Positions 26,414 to 35,527 are shown, counted from the stretch's first letter. The stretch is DNA of 64,000 nt from Vogesella sp. XCS3 (GCF_020616155.1 NZ_CP085530.1:3554501-3618500), one strand, 5' to 3'. Numbers and translations are program-made. Notes: a model not told the origin generated them from the sequence alone.

Positions 26414-27352
26414 TCAGGCGCTGATGGCGTTGTCTTCCAGCATGGTGACGCCGGGCAGGCCGGAGCGGAATACCGCTTGCTGCAGTGTTTCGATGGCTTT
26501 TTTGCGGAAGAACTGGCGGCGCGTTACCAGCATCACGCGGCGCTGTGGCGCCGGTGCCTGGAACGGTATCACCGACAGCAGGCCTTCATCGGCAGGCGAC
26601 ACCGAGGTAGCCGGTAACACGGTGACGCCCATGCCACTGGCTACCATGTGGCGGATAGTGTTCAGCGAGCTGCCTTGTACCATCGATGCCAGGCTATTGC
26701 TCTGGTACTGCTTGCTGGCCACTTCGCTGCACGCTTGCAGCACCTGGTCGCGGAAGCAGTTACCCTGCGATAGCAGCAGCACGCTCTCCTCGCGCAGGTC
26801 GCAGGCCTGGATACGCTCACGCTTTTCCCATGGGTGGCCCTTGGGTGTAGCCACCATGAAGGGTTCGTCGTACAGCGGGTAGGCTTCGGTACCGGGCTCG
26901 TCGAAGGGGTCGGCTACGATGATGGCGTCCACTTCACCGCGCTTGAGCATTTCGGCCAGGCGCGAGGTGTAGTTTTCTTCCAGGATCAGCGGCATGTCCG
27001 GCGCCAGGATGCGCAGCGCCGGGATCAGCCGCGGCAGCAGGTAGGGGCTGATGGTGAAGATCACCCCCAGCTTCAGCGGCCCGGCCAGCTCGTTCTGGTG
27101 CTCGCCGGCTAGCCGTTTCACGGTTTCGGCCTCTTCCAGCACGCGCTGCGACTGCTCGATGATGCGCTCGCCGATTTCGGTGACAGACACCTCTTGCCCG
27201 CCGCGCTCAAACAGCGTCACGCCCAGCTCGTCTTCCAGCTTCTTGATGGCGATGGACAGCGTGGGCTGGCTGACAAAGCAGCTTTGCGCCGCGCGGCCAA
27301 AGTGGCGCTCGCGCGCCACTGCCACGATATAACGCAGTTCGGTAAGGGTCAT
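26414..27352 (-). CDS. oxyR: Hydrogen peroxide-inducible regulator OxyR
   Basis: LysR-family peroxide sensor, 312 residues. Helix-turn-helix at about 18-40 (AAQSCFVSQPTLSIAIKKLE). Cys199 and Cys208 in GNCFRDQVLQACSE occupy exactly the positions of the redox pair of E. coli OxyR, so peroxide sensing by disulfide formation is expected. The gene starts 2 nt after minE on the same strand, so it may be co-transcribed with minCDE. None of its usual target genes lie next to it here. Confidence 0.94.
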   Translation of the reverse strand: MTLTELRYIVAVARERHFGRAAQSCFVSQPTLSIAIKKLEDELGVTLFERGGQEVSVTEIGERIIEQSQRVLEEAETVKRLAGEHQNELAGPLKLGVIFTISPYLLPRLIPALRILAPDMPLILEENYTSRLAEMLKRGEVDAIIVADPFDEPGTEAYPLYDEPFMVATPKGHPWEKRERIQACDLREESVLLLSQGNCFRDQVLQACSEVASKQYQSNSLASMVQGSSLNTIRHMVASGMGVTVLPATSVSPADEGLLSVIPFQAPAPQRRVMLVTRRQFFRKKAIETLQQAVFRSGLPGVTMLEDNAISA

Positions 27353-27354
27353 GA

Positions 27355-27612
27355 TTAGCGCTGGTGTTCCGGCAGCACGATGTTGACTTCCAGAACCTCG
27401 AAGTCGTCCTGGCGTTCTACCTGTACCTTGATGTCATCCAGGTTTACCGAGACATACTTGGAGATTACCTCCATCAGTTCGCGCTGCAGCGCGGGCAGGT
27501 AGTCTGGCGCGCTACGGCCGTTGCGTTCGTGCGCCAGGATGATCTGCAGACGTTCGCGTGCGATGGAGGCGGTTTTCTGGCGTTTGCCAAAAATCATATC
27601 GATCAGGGACAT
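27355..27612 (-). CDS. minE: Cell division topological specificity factor MinE
   Basis: MinE stimulates MinD ATPase and sets up the pole-to-pole oscillation that keeps the Z ring at midcell. An 85-residue protein with the MinCD-interacting N-terminal region ([17 protein letters not shown], about residues 17-33) and the C-terminal dimer domain. It follows minD by 3 nt. Confidence 0.96.
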   Translation of the reverse strand: MSLIDMIFGKRQKTASIARERLQIILAHERNGRSAPDYLPALQRELMEVISKYVSVNLDDIKVQVERQDDFEVLEVNIVLPEHQR

Positions 27613-27615
27613 GGC

Positions 27616-28428
27616 TTAGCCTCCGAACAGGCGCTTGAGGAAGCCGATCTTTTCGGCTTCAAGGAAGCGCATAGGGCGGTCTTCGCCCAGGAAACGGGCA
27701 ACCACGTCGGCGTAAGCTTCGGCCGCGTCGCTACCCTTCAGGTGAATGGCCGGGGTGCCGGAGTTCGAGGCTTGCAGAATGGCCTGCGATTCCGGGATCA
27801 CTCCGATCAGGTTCACGCGCAGGATCTCTTTTACATCGTCCACCGACAGCATTTCGCCCTTGTCCACGCGGCTAGGGGAATAGCGGGTAATCAGCAGGTG
27901 TTCTTTTACCGGCTCGCGGCCTTCGATGGCGCGGCGGGATTTGGACGACAAAATCCCCAGGATGCGGTCGGAGTCTCGTACCGACGAGACTTCCGGGTTG
28001 GTTACCACCACGGCTTCATCGGCAAACAGCAGCGCCAGCAGCGCGCCTTTTTCGATACCGGCCGGCGAGTCGCACACAATGTACTCAAAGCCCATGTCGC
28101 CCATTTCTTTGAGGACTTTTTCCACGCCCTCTTCGGTGAGGGAGTCTTTGTCGCGGGTTTGCGAGGCCGGCATCACGTACAGGTTGTCGCAGTGCTTGTC
28201 CTTGATCAGCGTCTGGTTCAGTGTGGCTTCGCCATTGATCACATTGATCAGATCGTATACCACGCGGCGTTCGCAGCCCATGATCAAGTCCAGGTTACGC
28301 AAGCCGACGTCGAAGTCGATAACCGCGGTTTTGTGGCCACGCAGGGCCAGGCCGGATGCGAAACTGGCGCTGGTGGTGGTCTTGCCCACACCGCCTTTGC
28401 CGGAGGTAACAACAATGATTTTTGCCAC
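27616..28428 (-). CDS. minD: Septum site-determining protein MinD
   Basis: Membrane-associated ATPase of the ParA/MinD group. I use a GTG start at 28426-28428, preceded by AAGGAAG six nt away; this gives 270 residues starting MAKIIVVTSGKGGVGKTT, the standard MinD start, with the deviant Walker A GKGGVGKT at 10-17. A longer frame upstream has no family match. The C-terminal amphipathic helix (FLKRLFGG end) for membrane binding is present. Confidence 0.96.
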   Translation of the reverse strand: MAKIIVVTSGKGGVGKTTTSASFASGLALRGHKTAVIDFDVGLRNLDLIMGCERRVVYDLINVINGEATLNQTLIKDKHCDNLYVMPASQTRDKDSLTEEGVEKVLKEMGDMGFEYIVCDSPAGIEKGALLALLFADEAVVVTNPEVSSVRDSDRILGILSSKSRRAIEGREPVKEHLLITRYSPSRVDKGEMLSVDDVKEILRVNLIGVIPESQAILQASNSGTPAIHLKGSDAAEAYADVVARFLGEDRPMRFLEAEKIGFLKRLFGG

Positions 28429-28459
28429 GATGGTCTTCCTTGCGTCGTCGTGATTCGTG

Positions 28460-29188
28460 TTATTCGCCAAGCGCCGTCATGACGAGGCGCTCGTTTTCTA
28501 GATAGATTTGGGTCGGTTTGCCCTGGATGCTGTCGGGCAGTGCCTGCTCGATGGTGCGATAGACACCGGCAATGGAAACCAGCTCGGCTTGCATGCCTTG
28601 TACAAAGATGCGCGCCTGGGTATTACCACGCGCACCGGCCAGGGCTCGGCCACGCATGGGGGCATAGACATGAATGCTGCCATCGGCAATCAGCTCGGCG
28701 CCGACATTCACCGTGGCCAGCACGACCAGATCTCCCCCTTTGGCGTAGATCTGCTGGCCGGCGCGTACCGGGCGATCCACGATCAGGGTGGTGGCCGGCG
28801 CAGGGGCCGCCGCCGGTGCGGCGGGCGGTGGTGGCTCGCTGGCGGCTGGCAGCGACAGCTCGCTACGTGGGCTGGCACTGGTATTGACGTAGGCCAGGCC
28901 ATGCTGGCGCGCGATTTCGGCCACGGCCATATCGCGATGGCGCAGGGCAATAATGCGAATGCCTTTGGCGAGGAACAGCGCGCGGATCTGGTCCAGGTCC
29001 AGGCTGCCCGGGGCGTCGATGGCGTCCAGATCCAGCAGAAAAGCTTCGCTTTGCGTGGCGTCGATCTTGTTGCCAAAGCGGGCTTCCAGAGCCGCCTCAA
29101 GCTGTGCGCAGTCACCGCTGCGCAACAGTACTGCCAGCAAGTCCAGGCTGGCAGATTTGATATCAAAAAGGTTGGCCGCAGGGCTCAT
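28460..29188 (-). CDS. minC: Septum site-determining protein MinC
   Basis: FtsZ polymerisation inhibitor recruited to the membrane by MinD. 242 residues: N-terminal domain (about 1-100), an alanine/proline linker (115-135), and the C-terminal beta-helix with [18 protein letters not shown] and [10 protein letters not shown]. First gene of minCDE-oxyR. A copy of the GGTTGGCCGC motif is in codons 4-7. No obvious ribosome binding site precedes the ATG. Confidence 0.95.
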   Translation of the reverse strand: MSPAANLFDIKSASLDLLAVLLRSGDCAQLEAALEARFGNKIDATQSEAFLLDLDAIDAPGSLDLDQIRALFLAKGIRIIALRHRDMAVAEIARQHGLAYVNTSASPRSELSLPAASEPPPPAAPAAAPAPATTLIVDRPVRAGQQIYAKGGDLVVLATVNVGAELIADGSIHVYAPMRGRALAGARGNTQARIFVQGMQAELVSIAGVYRTIEQALPDSIQGKPTQIYLENERLVMTALGE

Positions 29189-29436
29189 TGTGTGGCTTCG
29201 CTACCGGATAGATTTAATTTATCACCGGAGTGTAAAGCTTTGGCGGCAGCCTTTCAACGCATGCATGACAGAATCGTGCACCCTGACGGCAAAACGCAAA
29301 ACTGCCTGTGGCGTTTTCTGCCTTATGGGTCTGGCTGGGTGTTTGGCGGGCTCGGCATTTAACCTTATTGTCATTTCTGAAGGCCATGATGCGATAAAAG
29401 CTGTTGTAAAAAGAGTGTCTTAGGTGCAGTGCAGGT
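29189..29436. other. Intergenic region between minC and the phasin promoter
   Basis: About 250 nt with no gene I can support. It must hold the minC promoter on the minus strand; TTTACA and AT-rich stretches occur close to the minC start but the spacing is not convincing. The region is visibly lower in GC than the flanking genes. Confidence 0.4.
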
Positions 29437-29495
29437 GCAGATCTGCTTGACTTTGCTGCACTGCAATATACAATCCGTATTGCTGCAATGCAGCA
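29437..29495 (+). promoter_or_regulatory. Phasin promoter overlapped by PhaR-type palindromes
   Basis: A sigma-70 promoter is visible: TTGACT (29447-29452), 16-nt spacer, TACAAT (29469-29474). Around it lie CTGC/GCAG palindromes: GCAGATCTGC (29437-29446), TTGCTGCACTGCAA (29453-29466 region) and TGCTGCAATGCAGCA (29481-29495). The last contains CTGC-N3-GCAG, the form reported for PhaR of PHA-producing bacteria. Expected effect: PhaR blocks phasin transcription until PHA granules titrate it away. Confidence 0.75.
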
Positions 29496-29546
29496 ACGAG
29501 ACTAAACGACGGTTTTGCTGCTGAGTTCTCACATTCGAAAAGGATC

Positions 29547-30125
29547 ATGTCCATGTTTACCAACGCACAAGAATTTTCCGCTTTCGGTCAGGCACAGTTT
29601 GATAAAGCCGTTCGCCTGTCTTCCATTTTCCTGTCCAGCGCCGAGCGCCTGACCAACCTGCAGCTGGAAATTTCCCGCAAGCTGCTGGCTGCCAACGCTG
29701 AAACCCTGAAACAGCTGTCCGCCATCAAGGACCCGAAAGCCTTCGCTGAATTTCAAGCCGGTCTGGCCCAGCCTAGCCTGGACAAAGCGCTGACTACCGC
29801 CCGCGAAGTGTACGACGCTACCTTGGTGACCCAGACCGAGCTGACTTCCTTTGTGGAAGAGCAAGTTGCCGAAACCAACAAGCAGGTACTGGATGTACTG
29901 GACCGTTTTGCCAAAAACGCACCGGCTGGTTCCGAGCCTGCTGTTCAGGCCCTGAAAAACCTGGTGACCTCCAGCAGCACTGCATTCGAAAATGCTTCCA
30001 AAACCGCCAAGAAAGTTGGCTCCGAGTTTGCCGAAGCCAGCGTAGAAGCTGCCGAAACTTCGGCCAAAGCAGCTACTGCTGCAGTAAGCCGCGCTCGCAA
30101 GACCCCGGCTTCCCCAGCTGCCTGA
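29547..30125 (+). CDS. Phasin family protein (PhaP)
   Basis: Polyhydroxyalkanoate granule coat protein, 192 residues, of the betaproteobacterial phasin type. It is almost wholly helical, with no membrane segment or signal peptide; the family core FGQAQFDKAVRLSSIFLSSAERL is near residues 13-35, and the tail is rich in Ala, Lys and Arg. AAAAGGA upstream supports the first ATG. The control region carries PhaR-like sites. No PHA synthase or PhaR gene is in the window, so the organism is inferred to make PHA from this gene alone. Confidence 0.9.
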   Translation: MSMFTNAQEFSAFGQAQFDKAVRLSSIFLSSAERLTNLQLEISRKLLAANAETLKQLSAIKDPKAFAEFQAGLAQPSLDKALTTAREVYDATLVTQTELTSFVEEQVAETNKQVLDVLDRFAKNAPAGSEPAVQALKNLVTSSSTAFENASKTAKKVGSEFAEASVEAAETSAKAATAAVSRARKTPASPAA

Positions 30126-30142
30126 TTACCCGGCGCTGCATG

Positions 30143-30169
30143 AAAAAAGCCCGCTTCGGCGGGCTTTTT
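30143..30169. terminator. Terminator after phasin gene
   Basis: GCCCGC (30149-30154), loop TTCG, GCGGGC (30159-30164), with A and T runs outside. Strong in both directions, serving the phasin and the convergent gene that follows. Confidence 0.92.
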
Positions 30170-30172
30170 CAT

Positions 30173-30838
30173 TTATGTACCTGTTTGTGGCAGCAGGCTG
30201 TCGAATAGCTTTCTGGCGGGCTCGCCCAGCTCCAGGGCTAGCGCCAGCAGGGTGGCTAGCGTCAGGGCATAGTGGGCTTGCTGCTGCGGTGGCTGGCGGA
30301 AACGGTTCAGTACACTATCTGAGTCGGCTGGCAGCTGGTGTACGCCATGTTGTGCCAGGTAATGCCGGCACAAGGCTGCTAGCTTATCTGCCAGCTGTTG
30401 CTGTTGGCGTACCAGGCCAAGCCAGTCTATCTGGATAGCGGCGCCTTGCTGCTGGCTGGCGTGTTGTGCCAGCGCCGGGCCGGCTAGATAAAACAGGCTG
30501 TCAAATACACGTTTGCACAGGCCTGCCGCGCCTAGCGGGCCGCAGTACAGCCAAGGCTGATCCGGGCCGGCCAGCGCCTGCAGCAAGGGTTGGCATTGCT
30601 GGTGGCTGGTCGCGGCGCCTGCTACCAGCAGGGCGGTGGGGGATTGCGGCAAGGGCTGCCAGAGCAGGCATAGCTCAAGGTGGTCGGCGGGCTGGCTGTC
30701 GCCCAGTGGCAGTGGGCGGCAATGCAGCGTGATGCCTTGCCAGATAAACGTGTCATGGCCTTGCGGCGCGCAGAGGGCAGCGTGTTCTGCGGGCAGGCGG
30801 TGAAGCAGCGTGTCGCGGTCATGACAGGGTACAGGCAT
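30173..30838 (-). CDS. Uncharacterised protein, weak resemblance to 3-hydroxyisobutyrate dehydrogenase C-terminal domain
   Basis: I do not recognise this 221-residue protein with certainty. The stretch LLVAGAATSHQQCQPLL followed by WLYCGPLGAAGLCKRVFDSLF recalls the substrate-binding hinge and first long helix of 6-phosphogluconate/3-hydroxyisobutyrate dehydrogenases (usual pattern: a Gly-rich turn, then Lys and Asn), and the C-terminal helix ALTLATLLALALELGEPA fits the same fold. There is no N-terminal Rossmann GxGxxG, and the catalytic Lys/Asn context is altered (CKRVFDS). It lies 8 nt after the LysR gene on the same strand and could be co-transcribed with it. Confidence 0.45.
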   Translation of the reverse strand: MPVPCHDRDTLLHRLPAEHAALCAPQGHDTFIWQGITLHCRPLPLGDSQPADHLELCLLWQPLPQSPTALLVAGAATSHQQCQPLLQALAGPDQPWLYCGPLGAAGLCKRVFDSLFYLAGPALAQHASQQQGAAIQIDWLGLVRQQQQLADKLAALCRHYLAQHGVHQLPADSDSVLNRFRQPPQQQAHYALTLATLLALALELGEPARKLFDSLLPQTGT

Positions 30839-30846
30839 GGTAGCGG

Positions 30847-31737
30847 CTAGTTAAGTTTCCATTCGAATGTCTGCAGCCGCTTGATGAACCACCCCAGGGC
30901 CTGGCCGGGCTGGCTTTCTTTCCATGCGTAGTGCAGCTGGACTGGCGCGCGCTTTTCTTCTACTTCCTTGATCACCAGGCGGCCGGCAGCAACATCGTCA
31001 TGGATGCGGCAAAGTGGCAGGAAACCTACCCCAAGGCCGGCGCGTTGAACAGCAATTTTGTCTTCTACTGTGGCGACTGTCAGACGGCTTTGACCTTCTT
31101 GTATCGAAACGCTACGCGGCGGCAAACTGCGTGATGTATCTGCCGCCACTGCCACACGATAACGCCGTATCAGATGCTGCGGTATCGGTTCTTCTGCCTG
31201 CGCCAGCGGGTGATCGGGTGCTACGCAGAAGACAAACTTGGTCTTACCCATGCTGCGGGTCTGGAATACCCCGCCCTGGCTGTTTTCTGTGGCACCTATC
31301 GCCAGATCGGCTCGGCCGTCCACCAGAGCGTCCCAAGTGCCGCCAAATACCTCGCGCGTGATGCGCAGCTCGGTATCCGCCTCTAGCTGGTTGAACTCTT
31401 CCAGTAACAGCAGCACATCATCAAAAAACAGCAGGTCTGACATGGCGATACGCAGCTCGCCCTCCCAGCCGGTGGCGTGCGTTTTGACGCGGCTTTCTAT
31501 CATGGCCGCCGAGTCCAGCAACGACCGGCCTTCCTTCAGTAGCAGCTCGCCGGTAGACGTCAGCCTGGCTTTGTGGCCGCTGCGGTCAAACAGCTGCACG
31601 TTCAGGTCTTGCTCCAGCTTTTGCACACTGTAAGTGATGGCAGAAGGTACGCGGTATAGCTCTTCTGCAGCAGCGGCAAAGCTGCCACGGCGGTCGATGG
31701 CGTCTAGCACCATCAGGGCATCGAGAGAGAGTTTCAT
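30847..31737 (-). CDS. LysR family transcriptional regulator
   Basis: A 296-residue LysR protein with the N-terminal helix-turn-helix GSFAAAAEELYRVPSAITYSVQKLE (split over residues 18-42) and a substrate-binding domain. It faces a divergent flavodoxin/quinone reductase gene across 234 nt, the usual LysR layout, so it probably controls that gene; such pairs often respond to quinones or other electrophiles, which is inference. Cognate binding site not identified. Confidence 0.9.
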   Translation of the reverse strand: MKLSLDALMVLDAIDRRGSFAAAAEELYRVPSAITYSVQKLEQDLNVQLFDRSGHKARLTSTGELLLKEGRSLLDSAAMIESRVKTHATGWEGELRIAMSDLLFFDDVLLLLEEFNQLEADTELRITREVFGGTWDALVDGRADLAIGATENSQGGVFQTRSMGKTKFVFCVAPDHPLAQAEEPIPQHLIRRYRVAVAADTSRSLPPRSVSIQEGQSRLTVATVEDKIAVQRAGLGVGFLPLCRIHDDVAAGRLVIKEVEEKRAPVQLHYAWKESQPGQALGWFIKRLQTFEWKLN

Positions 31738-31971
31738 CTTCAGAATATCTGAAAAAAAGTGTCAGAAAGTTACGCTATATCCATCACCGGCTCAGCAATA
31801 TACTGCCATTCACAGTTTGCTGCAGTACAAAGCATTGGTTTATCAGCCATTTTTGATATTGGCACGGCCACTTTGCTATTGCCAGATTTTCTGAACTAGC
31901 GTGCTGCTGGCCTGCCGGGCTACTGGCATTGCCACACTATGACTTCGTTCTATCTATATAGAGGAAATGCG
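31738..31971. other. Divergent control region of LysR and flavodoxin genes
   Basis: A 234-nt AT-rich gap. No open frame of note. It should hold both promoters and the LysR binding site, but no single T-N11-A box or -35/-10 pair stands out enough to call. Confidence 0.4.
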
Positions 31972-32526
31972 ATGACTACCAAGCTTGCCGTTGTTTATCA
32001 CAGTGGTTATGGCCATACCGCCAAGGTGGCAGAACACGTGGCCGAGGGCGCGCGCGCCTACGCCGAGGTGGTGCTGTTCAATGCAGACGAGGCCACTGCC
32101 CGCATTGACGAGCTGGGCGCATTCGACGCTATCGTATTTGGTGCCCCCACTTATATGGGCAGCGTATCGGCACCGTTCAAAGCCTTCATGGATGCCAGCG
32201 CCAAGGTGTGGTACAGCCAGGGCTGGAAAGACAAGATTGCAGGCGGTTTTACCGTGTCCAACAGCCCGAGTGGCGACAAGCTGAACACGCTGCAGCAACT
32301 GTCTGTCTTTGCCGCCCAGCATAGCATGATCTGGGTAGGCACAGGCCTGATGCCGGGCGGTACTGTCGGCAGCGATATCAACCGCTATGGCAGCTCCCTT
32401 GGCCTGATGACGCGCACCGACAATGCGCCCGCCGACGTGACGCCGGATGCGGCCGACCTGGAAACCGCCCGCCTGTTTGGTGCGCGCCTGGCGCAAAAGG
32501 CAGCACAGTTCAAGCGCGGCGCCTGA
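31972..32526 (+). CDS. Flavodoxin-fold NAD(P)H-dependent oxidoreductase (WrbA-like)
   Basis: A 184-residue FMN-binding protein. The phosphate-binding loop VVYHSGYGHTAKVAEHV begins near residue 7, AIVFGAPTYMGSVSAPFKAFMD near 60 and the late WVGTGLMPGG near 120 fit WrbA/quinone reductase relatives. GAGGAAA (31961-31967) supports the ATG 31972. Likely two-electron reduction of quinones, protecting against redox cycling; not proven. Divergent from the LysR gene. Confidence 0.87.
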   Translation: MTTKLAVVYHSGYGHTAKVAEHVAEGARAYAEVVLFNADEATARIDELGAFDAIVFGAPTYMGSVSAPFKAFMDASAKVWYSQGWKDKIAGGFTVSNSPSGDKLNTLQQLSVFAAQHSMIWVGTGLMPGGTVGSDINRYGSSLGLMTRTDNAPADVTPDAADLETARLFGARLAQKAAQFKRGA

Positions 32527-32544
32527 TGCTCTGATACAGACAAT

Positions 32545-32572
32545 AAAAAAGCCGGGATAACCCGGCTTTTTT
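32545..32572. terminator. Bidirectional terminator
   Basis: AAAAAAGCCGGG, loop ATAA, CCCGGCTTTTTT. It serves the flavodoxin gene and the convergent ppa gene. Confidence 0.95.
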
Positions 32573-32588
32573 GCGTGCAGCGGCAGGC

Positions 32589-33119
32589 TTAGCCTTGCTT
32601 GGCGCGCTCGATACCTTCGTTCAGCTCGCGGGTAGCGTCTTCCAGCGTGCCCCAGCCGTTGATTTTTACCCATTTGCCTTTTTCCAGATCTTTGTAGTGC
32701 TCGAAGAAGTGCACCATCTGGTCGCGCAGCAGCTGTGGCAGGTCTTCCAGTTTCTGGATGTCCTTGTACATCGGGCACAGTTTTTCTACCGGCACGGCGA
32801 TCAGCTTGGCATCCACGCCGCCGTCGTCTTCCATCTTGATCAGGCCCAGGGCGCGTACACGGATCAGCACGCCTGGTGGCAGCGGGAACGGGGTGACAAC
32901 CAGCACGTCTACCGGGTCGCCGTCACCAGCGATGGTTTGCGGTACAAAGCCGTAGTTGGCCGGGTAGAACATGGAGGTGCCCATGAAACGGTCTACACAC
33001 AGGGCGCCGGTTTCTTTGTCGAATTCGTATTTGATCGGTGCGCTGTTGGCGGAGATCTCGATCACAACGTTGATGTCGTTAGGCATGTCCTTGCCCGGGC
33101 TGATCAGGTCGATATTCAT
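32589..33119 (-). CDS. ppa: Inorganic pyrophosphatase
   Basis: Soluble family I pyrophosphatase, 176 residues. The active-site motif GDGDPVDVLVVTP (about 63-75) holds the metal-binding aspartates, and EIPANS-like EISANSAPIKYEFDK starts near residue 17; note Ser in place of the usual Pro. AAGGACA precedes the ATG. Essential for pulling biosynthetic reactions forward. It is divergent from coq7. Confidence 0.97.
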   Translation of the reverse strand: MNIDLISPGKDMPNDINVVIEISANSAPIKYEFDKETGALCVDRFMGTSMFYPANYGFVPQTIAGDGDPVDVLVVTPFPLPPGVLIRVRALGLIKMEDDGGVDAKLIAVPVEKLCPMYKDIQKLEDLPQLLRDQMVHFFEHYKDLEKGKWVKINGWGTLEDATRELNEGIERAKQG

Positions 33120-33225
33120 ACGCGGTGTCCTTGTTAGGGTAGGGTCGATTGAAACAAACCACGGGATTATAACAGCAGCACCGGCAAGGTATAATCGCCA
33201 CTATTGATGACTGCCATAAGCCAGC

Positions 33226-33849
33226 ATGATGCTAGACAAACTGATTACAGAATTCGACCGTGGCCTGCGCACGCTGTTTGCGCCGGCAGTGAGCAGCCGC
33301 CCCCGCCCGGACCACGCGGTAGCAGAGGCCGAGCTGACGGCAGAGGAAAAACAACACACCATCGGCCTGATGCGTGTGAACCACTGCGGCGAGGTGTGCG
33401 CGCAGGCCTTGTACCAGGGCCAGGCGCTGACGGCACGCAACCCGGCGGCGCGCGACGCCTTGCGCCACGCGGCGTTTGAAGAGGTAGAACACCTGGCCTG
33501 GACCGAGCAGCGCATCCGCGAGCTGGGTGGCCGCCCCAGCCTGCTGGGCCCGGTGTGGTATACCGGCTCGCTGGCTATTGGCGTCACCGCCGGCCTGCTG
33601 GGTGACAAGTGGAATTTGGGTTTTCTGGAGGAAACCGAGAAACAGGTCGGTGCGCATCTGGATAGCCACCTGCAACAGCTGCCAGACCAGGACGCCAAGA
33701 GCCGCGCCATCGTGGCGCAGATGCGCGACGACGAGCTCAAGCACGCCGACATGGCGCATGACTTTGGCGCCGCAGCGCTGCCGCTGCCGGTAAAGGGGCT
33801 GATGAAGCTCACCGCCAAGGTGATGACGGCCACCAGTTACCGTGTGTAG
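33226..33849 (+). CDS. coq7: Demethoxyubiquinone hydroxylase Coq7
   Basis: Di-iron monooxygenase for a late ubiquinone ring hydroxylation step, replacing UbiF in many betaproteobacteria. 207 residues. The ferritin-like iron ligands are in [16 protein letters not shown] (about 51-66), FEEVEHLAW (about 85-93), and near the end [11 protein letters not shown]. Two adjacent ATG codons are possible starts. A TATAAT at 33190-33195 may be its -10 box, but the -35 is weak. Confidence 0.95.
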   Translation: MMLDKLITEFDRGLRTLFAPAVSSRPRPDHAVAEAELTAEEKQHTIGLMRVNHCGEVCAQALYQGQALTARNPAARDALRHAAFEEVEHLAWTEQRIRELGGRPSLLGPVWYTGSLAIGVTAGLLGDKWNLGFLEETEKQVGAHLDSHLQQLPDQDAKSRAIVAQMRDDELKHADMAHDFGAAALPLPVKGLMKLTAKVMTATSYRV

Positions 33850-33870
33850 CTGCCTGCCGTCGCAGCCAAC

Positions 33871-33898
33871 AAAAAAGCCCGCAGTCGCGGGCTTTTTT
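33871..33898. terminator. Bidirectional terminator between coq7 and the antiporter gene
   Basis: AAAAAAGCCCGC, loop AGTC, GCGGGCTTTTTT. Confidence 0.95.
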
Positions 33899-33913
33899 GT
33901 TGCGGCCAACTTT

Positions 33914-33937
33914 GCGGCCAACCCCAAGGTTGGCCGC
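33914..33937. repeat. Perfect inverted pair of the GGTTGGCCGC motif
   Basis: GCGGCCAACC (33914-33923), 4-nt loop, GGTTGGCCGC (33928-33937). A further incomplete copy (GCGGCCAAC) precedes it at 33903. It ends 6 nt before the stop codon of the minus-strand antiporter gene, so it lies just downstream of that gene. Confidence 0.85.
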
Positions 33938-33943
33938 GCATGC

Positions 33944-35353
33944 TCAGAAGAACACGAAAGTCAGCAGCACAAAAGTAGGAATCAGGAACAGGCAGGCCCA
34001 GCCAATGTAGGCAAAGAAGCTGGGCATGGCCACGCCGCGTTCTTCCACGATGGCTTTCACCATGAAGTTGGGCGCGTTACCGATATAGCTGTTGGCACCC
34101 ATGAACACCGCACCCATCGAGATCGCCATCAGGGTGTTGGCGCCAGGGCCCATCAGCTGTTGGGCATCGCCACCGGCCAGGTTGAAGAACACCAGGTAGG
34201 TGGGGGCGTTATCCAGGAAGCTGGACAGCGCGCCGGTAAGCCAGAAATAGGCACCGTTCACCGGGGCACCATCGGGGGTGGTTACCATGGACACCAGCTC
34301 GGCAAAAGCACCGGCCTTACCGGCTTTCAGCATGGCCAGCACCGGAATCATGGTGATGAAGATGGCGGCGAACAGCTTGGCCACCTCCAGCATCGGCCCC
34401 CAGTTGAAGGCGTTGGCCTGGCGGCAGCGGCCCGGAGTGAGCTTGAGCGACAGCAGTGTCACCGCCAGCAGCAGGATGTCGCGCACCACGTTCTGCAGTT
34501 CGATATCCAGCCCGCCAATCTGCCAGCTGATGCCGGGTTTCCACAGGCCGGACAGCAGCACGGCGCCGACAATGCCGCCCAGCAACGCAAAGTTCACCTT
34601 GCCTTCAATGCTGACGCGCGAGTCTGGTGTCGGGTCCGGCAGCGGCGGCAGGTCGTCTTCCTTGTGGTAGTAGTGGCGGTCCAGCAGGTAGAACACCGCC
34701 AGCAAAATGGCGCTGGCCAGCGCCATTGGTGCCAGCATGTGCACCATGGTCCAGCCAAAACCCACGCCTTTCAGGAAGCCCAGAAACAGCGGCGGGTCAC
34801 CCAGCGGTGTCAGCGAGCCGCCGATATTGGCCACCAGGAAGATGAAGAACACGAACACGTGCGTCTTGTAGCGACGGTTATCGTTGGCGCGCAGCAGCGG
34901 GCGGATCAGCAGCATGGCGGCGCCGGTGGTGCCGGTAAAGCTGGCCAGCAGCGTGCCGATGCCGAGGAAACCGGTATTCAGCAGCGGCGAGCCGTGCAGG
35001 TTGCCACGCAGGTAGATGCCGCCGGCGACGGTAAACAGCGATACCAGCAGAATGATGAACGGCACGTATTCCAGCACCAGGGTGTGGGCCATTTCGTAAG
35101 CTGTGCTGCCCAGCCCGTGACTGGCGGCAAACGGCACGATGAATAGCAGCGACCACATGGCGGCAATTTTGCCGAAGTGGTGGTGCCAGAGGTTGGCCGC
35201 CAACAGCGGTAACAAGGCGATGGACAGCAGCATGCCGGCAAACGGCAGTGCCCAGGCAATGGCCAGCTCGCCGCCGTTGATGCTGGCCTGCGCAAACGCA
35301 GGTAACAGCAGCAGGGCGCCGGCCAGCAAGTGCGGCAGACGGGAGAGGTTCAT
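33944..35353 (-). CDS. Sodium:proton antiporter (NhaD-type, ion transporter superfamily)
   Basis: Inner-membrane transporter of about 469 residues with 11-12 membrane segments. I use the ATG 35351-35353, which gives a signal-like first helix ending AFAQA; the longer frame upstream runs through non-conserved DNA. Motifs SFTGTTGAAMLLIRPLLR, NIGGSLTPLGDPPLFLGFL and SSFLDNAPTYLVFFNLAG are characteristic of the Na+/H+ antiporter NhaD and its citrate/arsenite-transporter relatives. Ion specificity inferred. Confidence 0.87.
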   Translation of the reverse strand: MNLSRLPHLLAGALLLLPAFAQASINGGELAIAWALPFAGMLLSIALLPLLAANLWHHHFGKIAAMWSLLFIVPFAASHGLGSTAYEMAHTLVLEYVPFIILLVSLFTVAGGIYLRGNLHGSPLLNTGFLGIGTLLASFTGTTGAAMLLIRPLLRANDNRRYKTHVFVFFIFLVANIGGSLTPLGDPPLFLGFLKGVGFGWTMVHMLAPMALASAILLAVFYLLDRHYYHKEDDLPPLPDPTPDSRVSIEGKVNFALLGGIVGAVLLSGLWKPGISWQIGGLDIELQNVVRDILLLAVTLLSLKLTPGRCRQANAFNWGPMLEVAKLFAAIFITMIPVLAMLKAGKAGAFAELVSMVTTPDGAPVNGAYFWLTGALSSFLDNAPTYLVFFNLAGGDAQQLMGPGANTLMAISMGAVFMGANSYIGNAPNFMVKAIVEERGVAMPSFFAYIGWACLFLIPTFVLLTFVFF

Positions 35354-35527
35354 GGTGAATCCTGTGTTGTCGGTGACGCTGCCCGTTCCGGCGCCGGATG
35401 CGTCGTCCTTTATGGTTTGCTCTGTCAGGGGTAACCGGAAGCGCGGCAGTTTACCAGCATCTGCCACTGGCTGGGCTATCGGGGCTTTCCCCTTGCTGTT
35501 GCAGAATGTAAACAGCTGATCTGCCAA

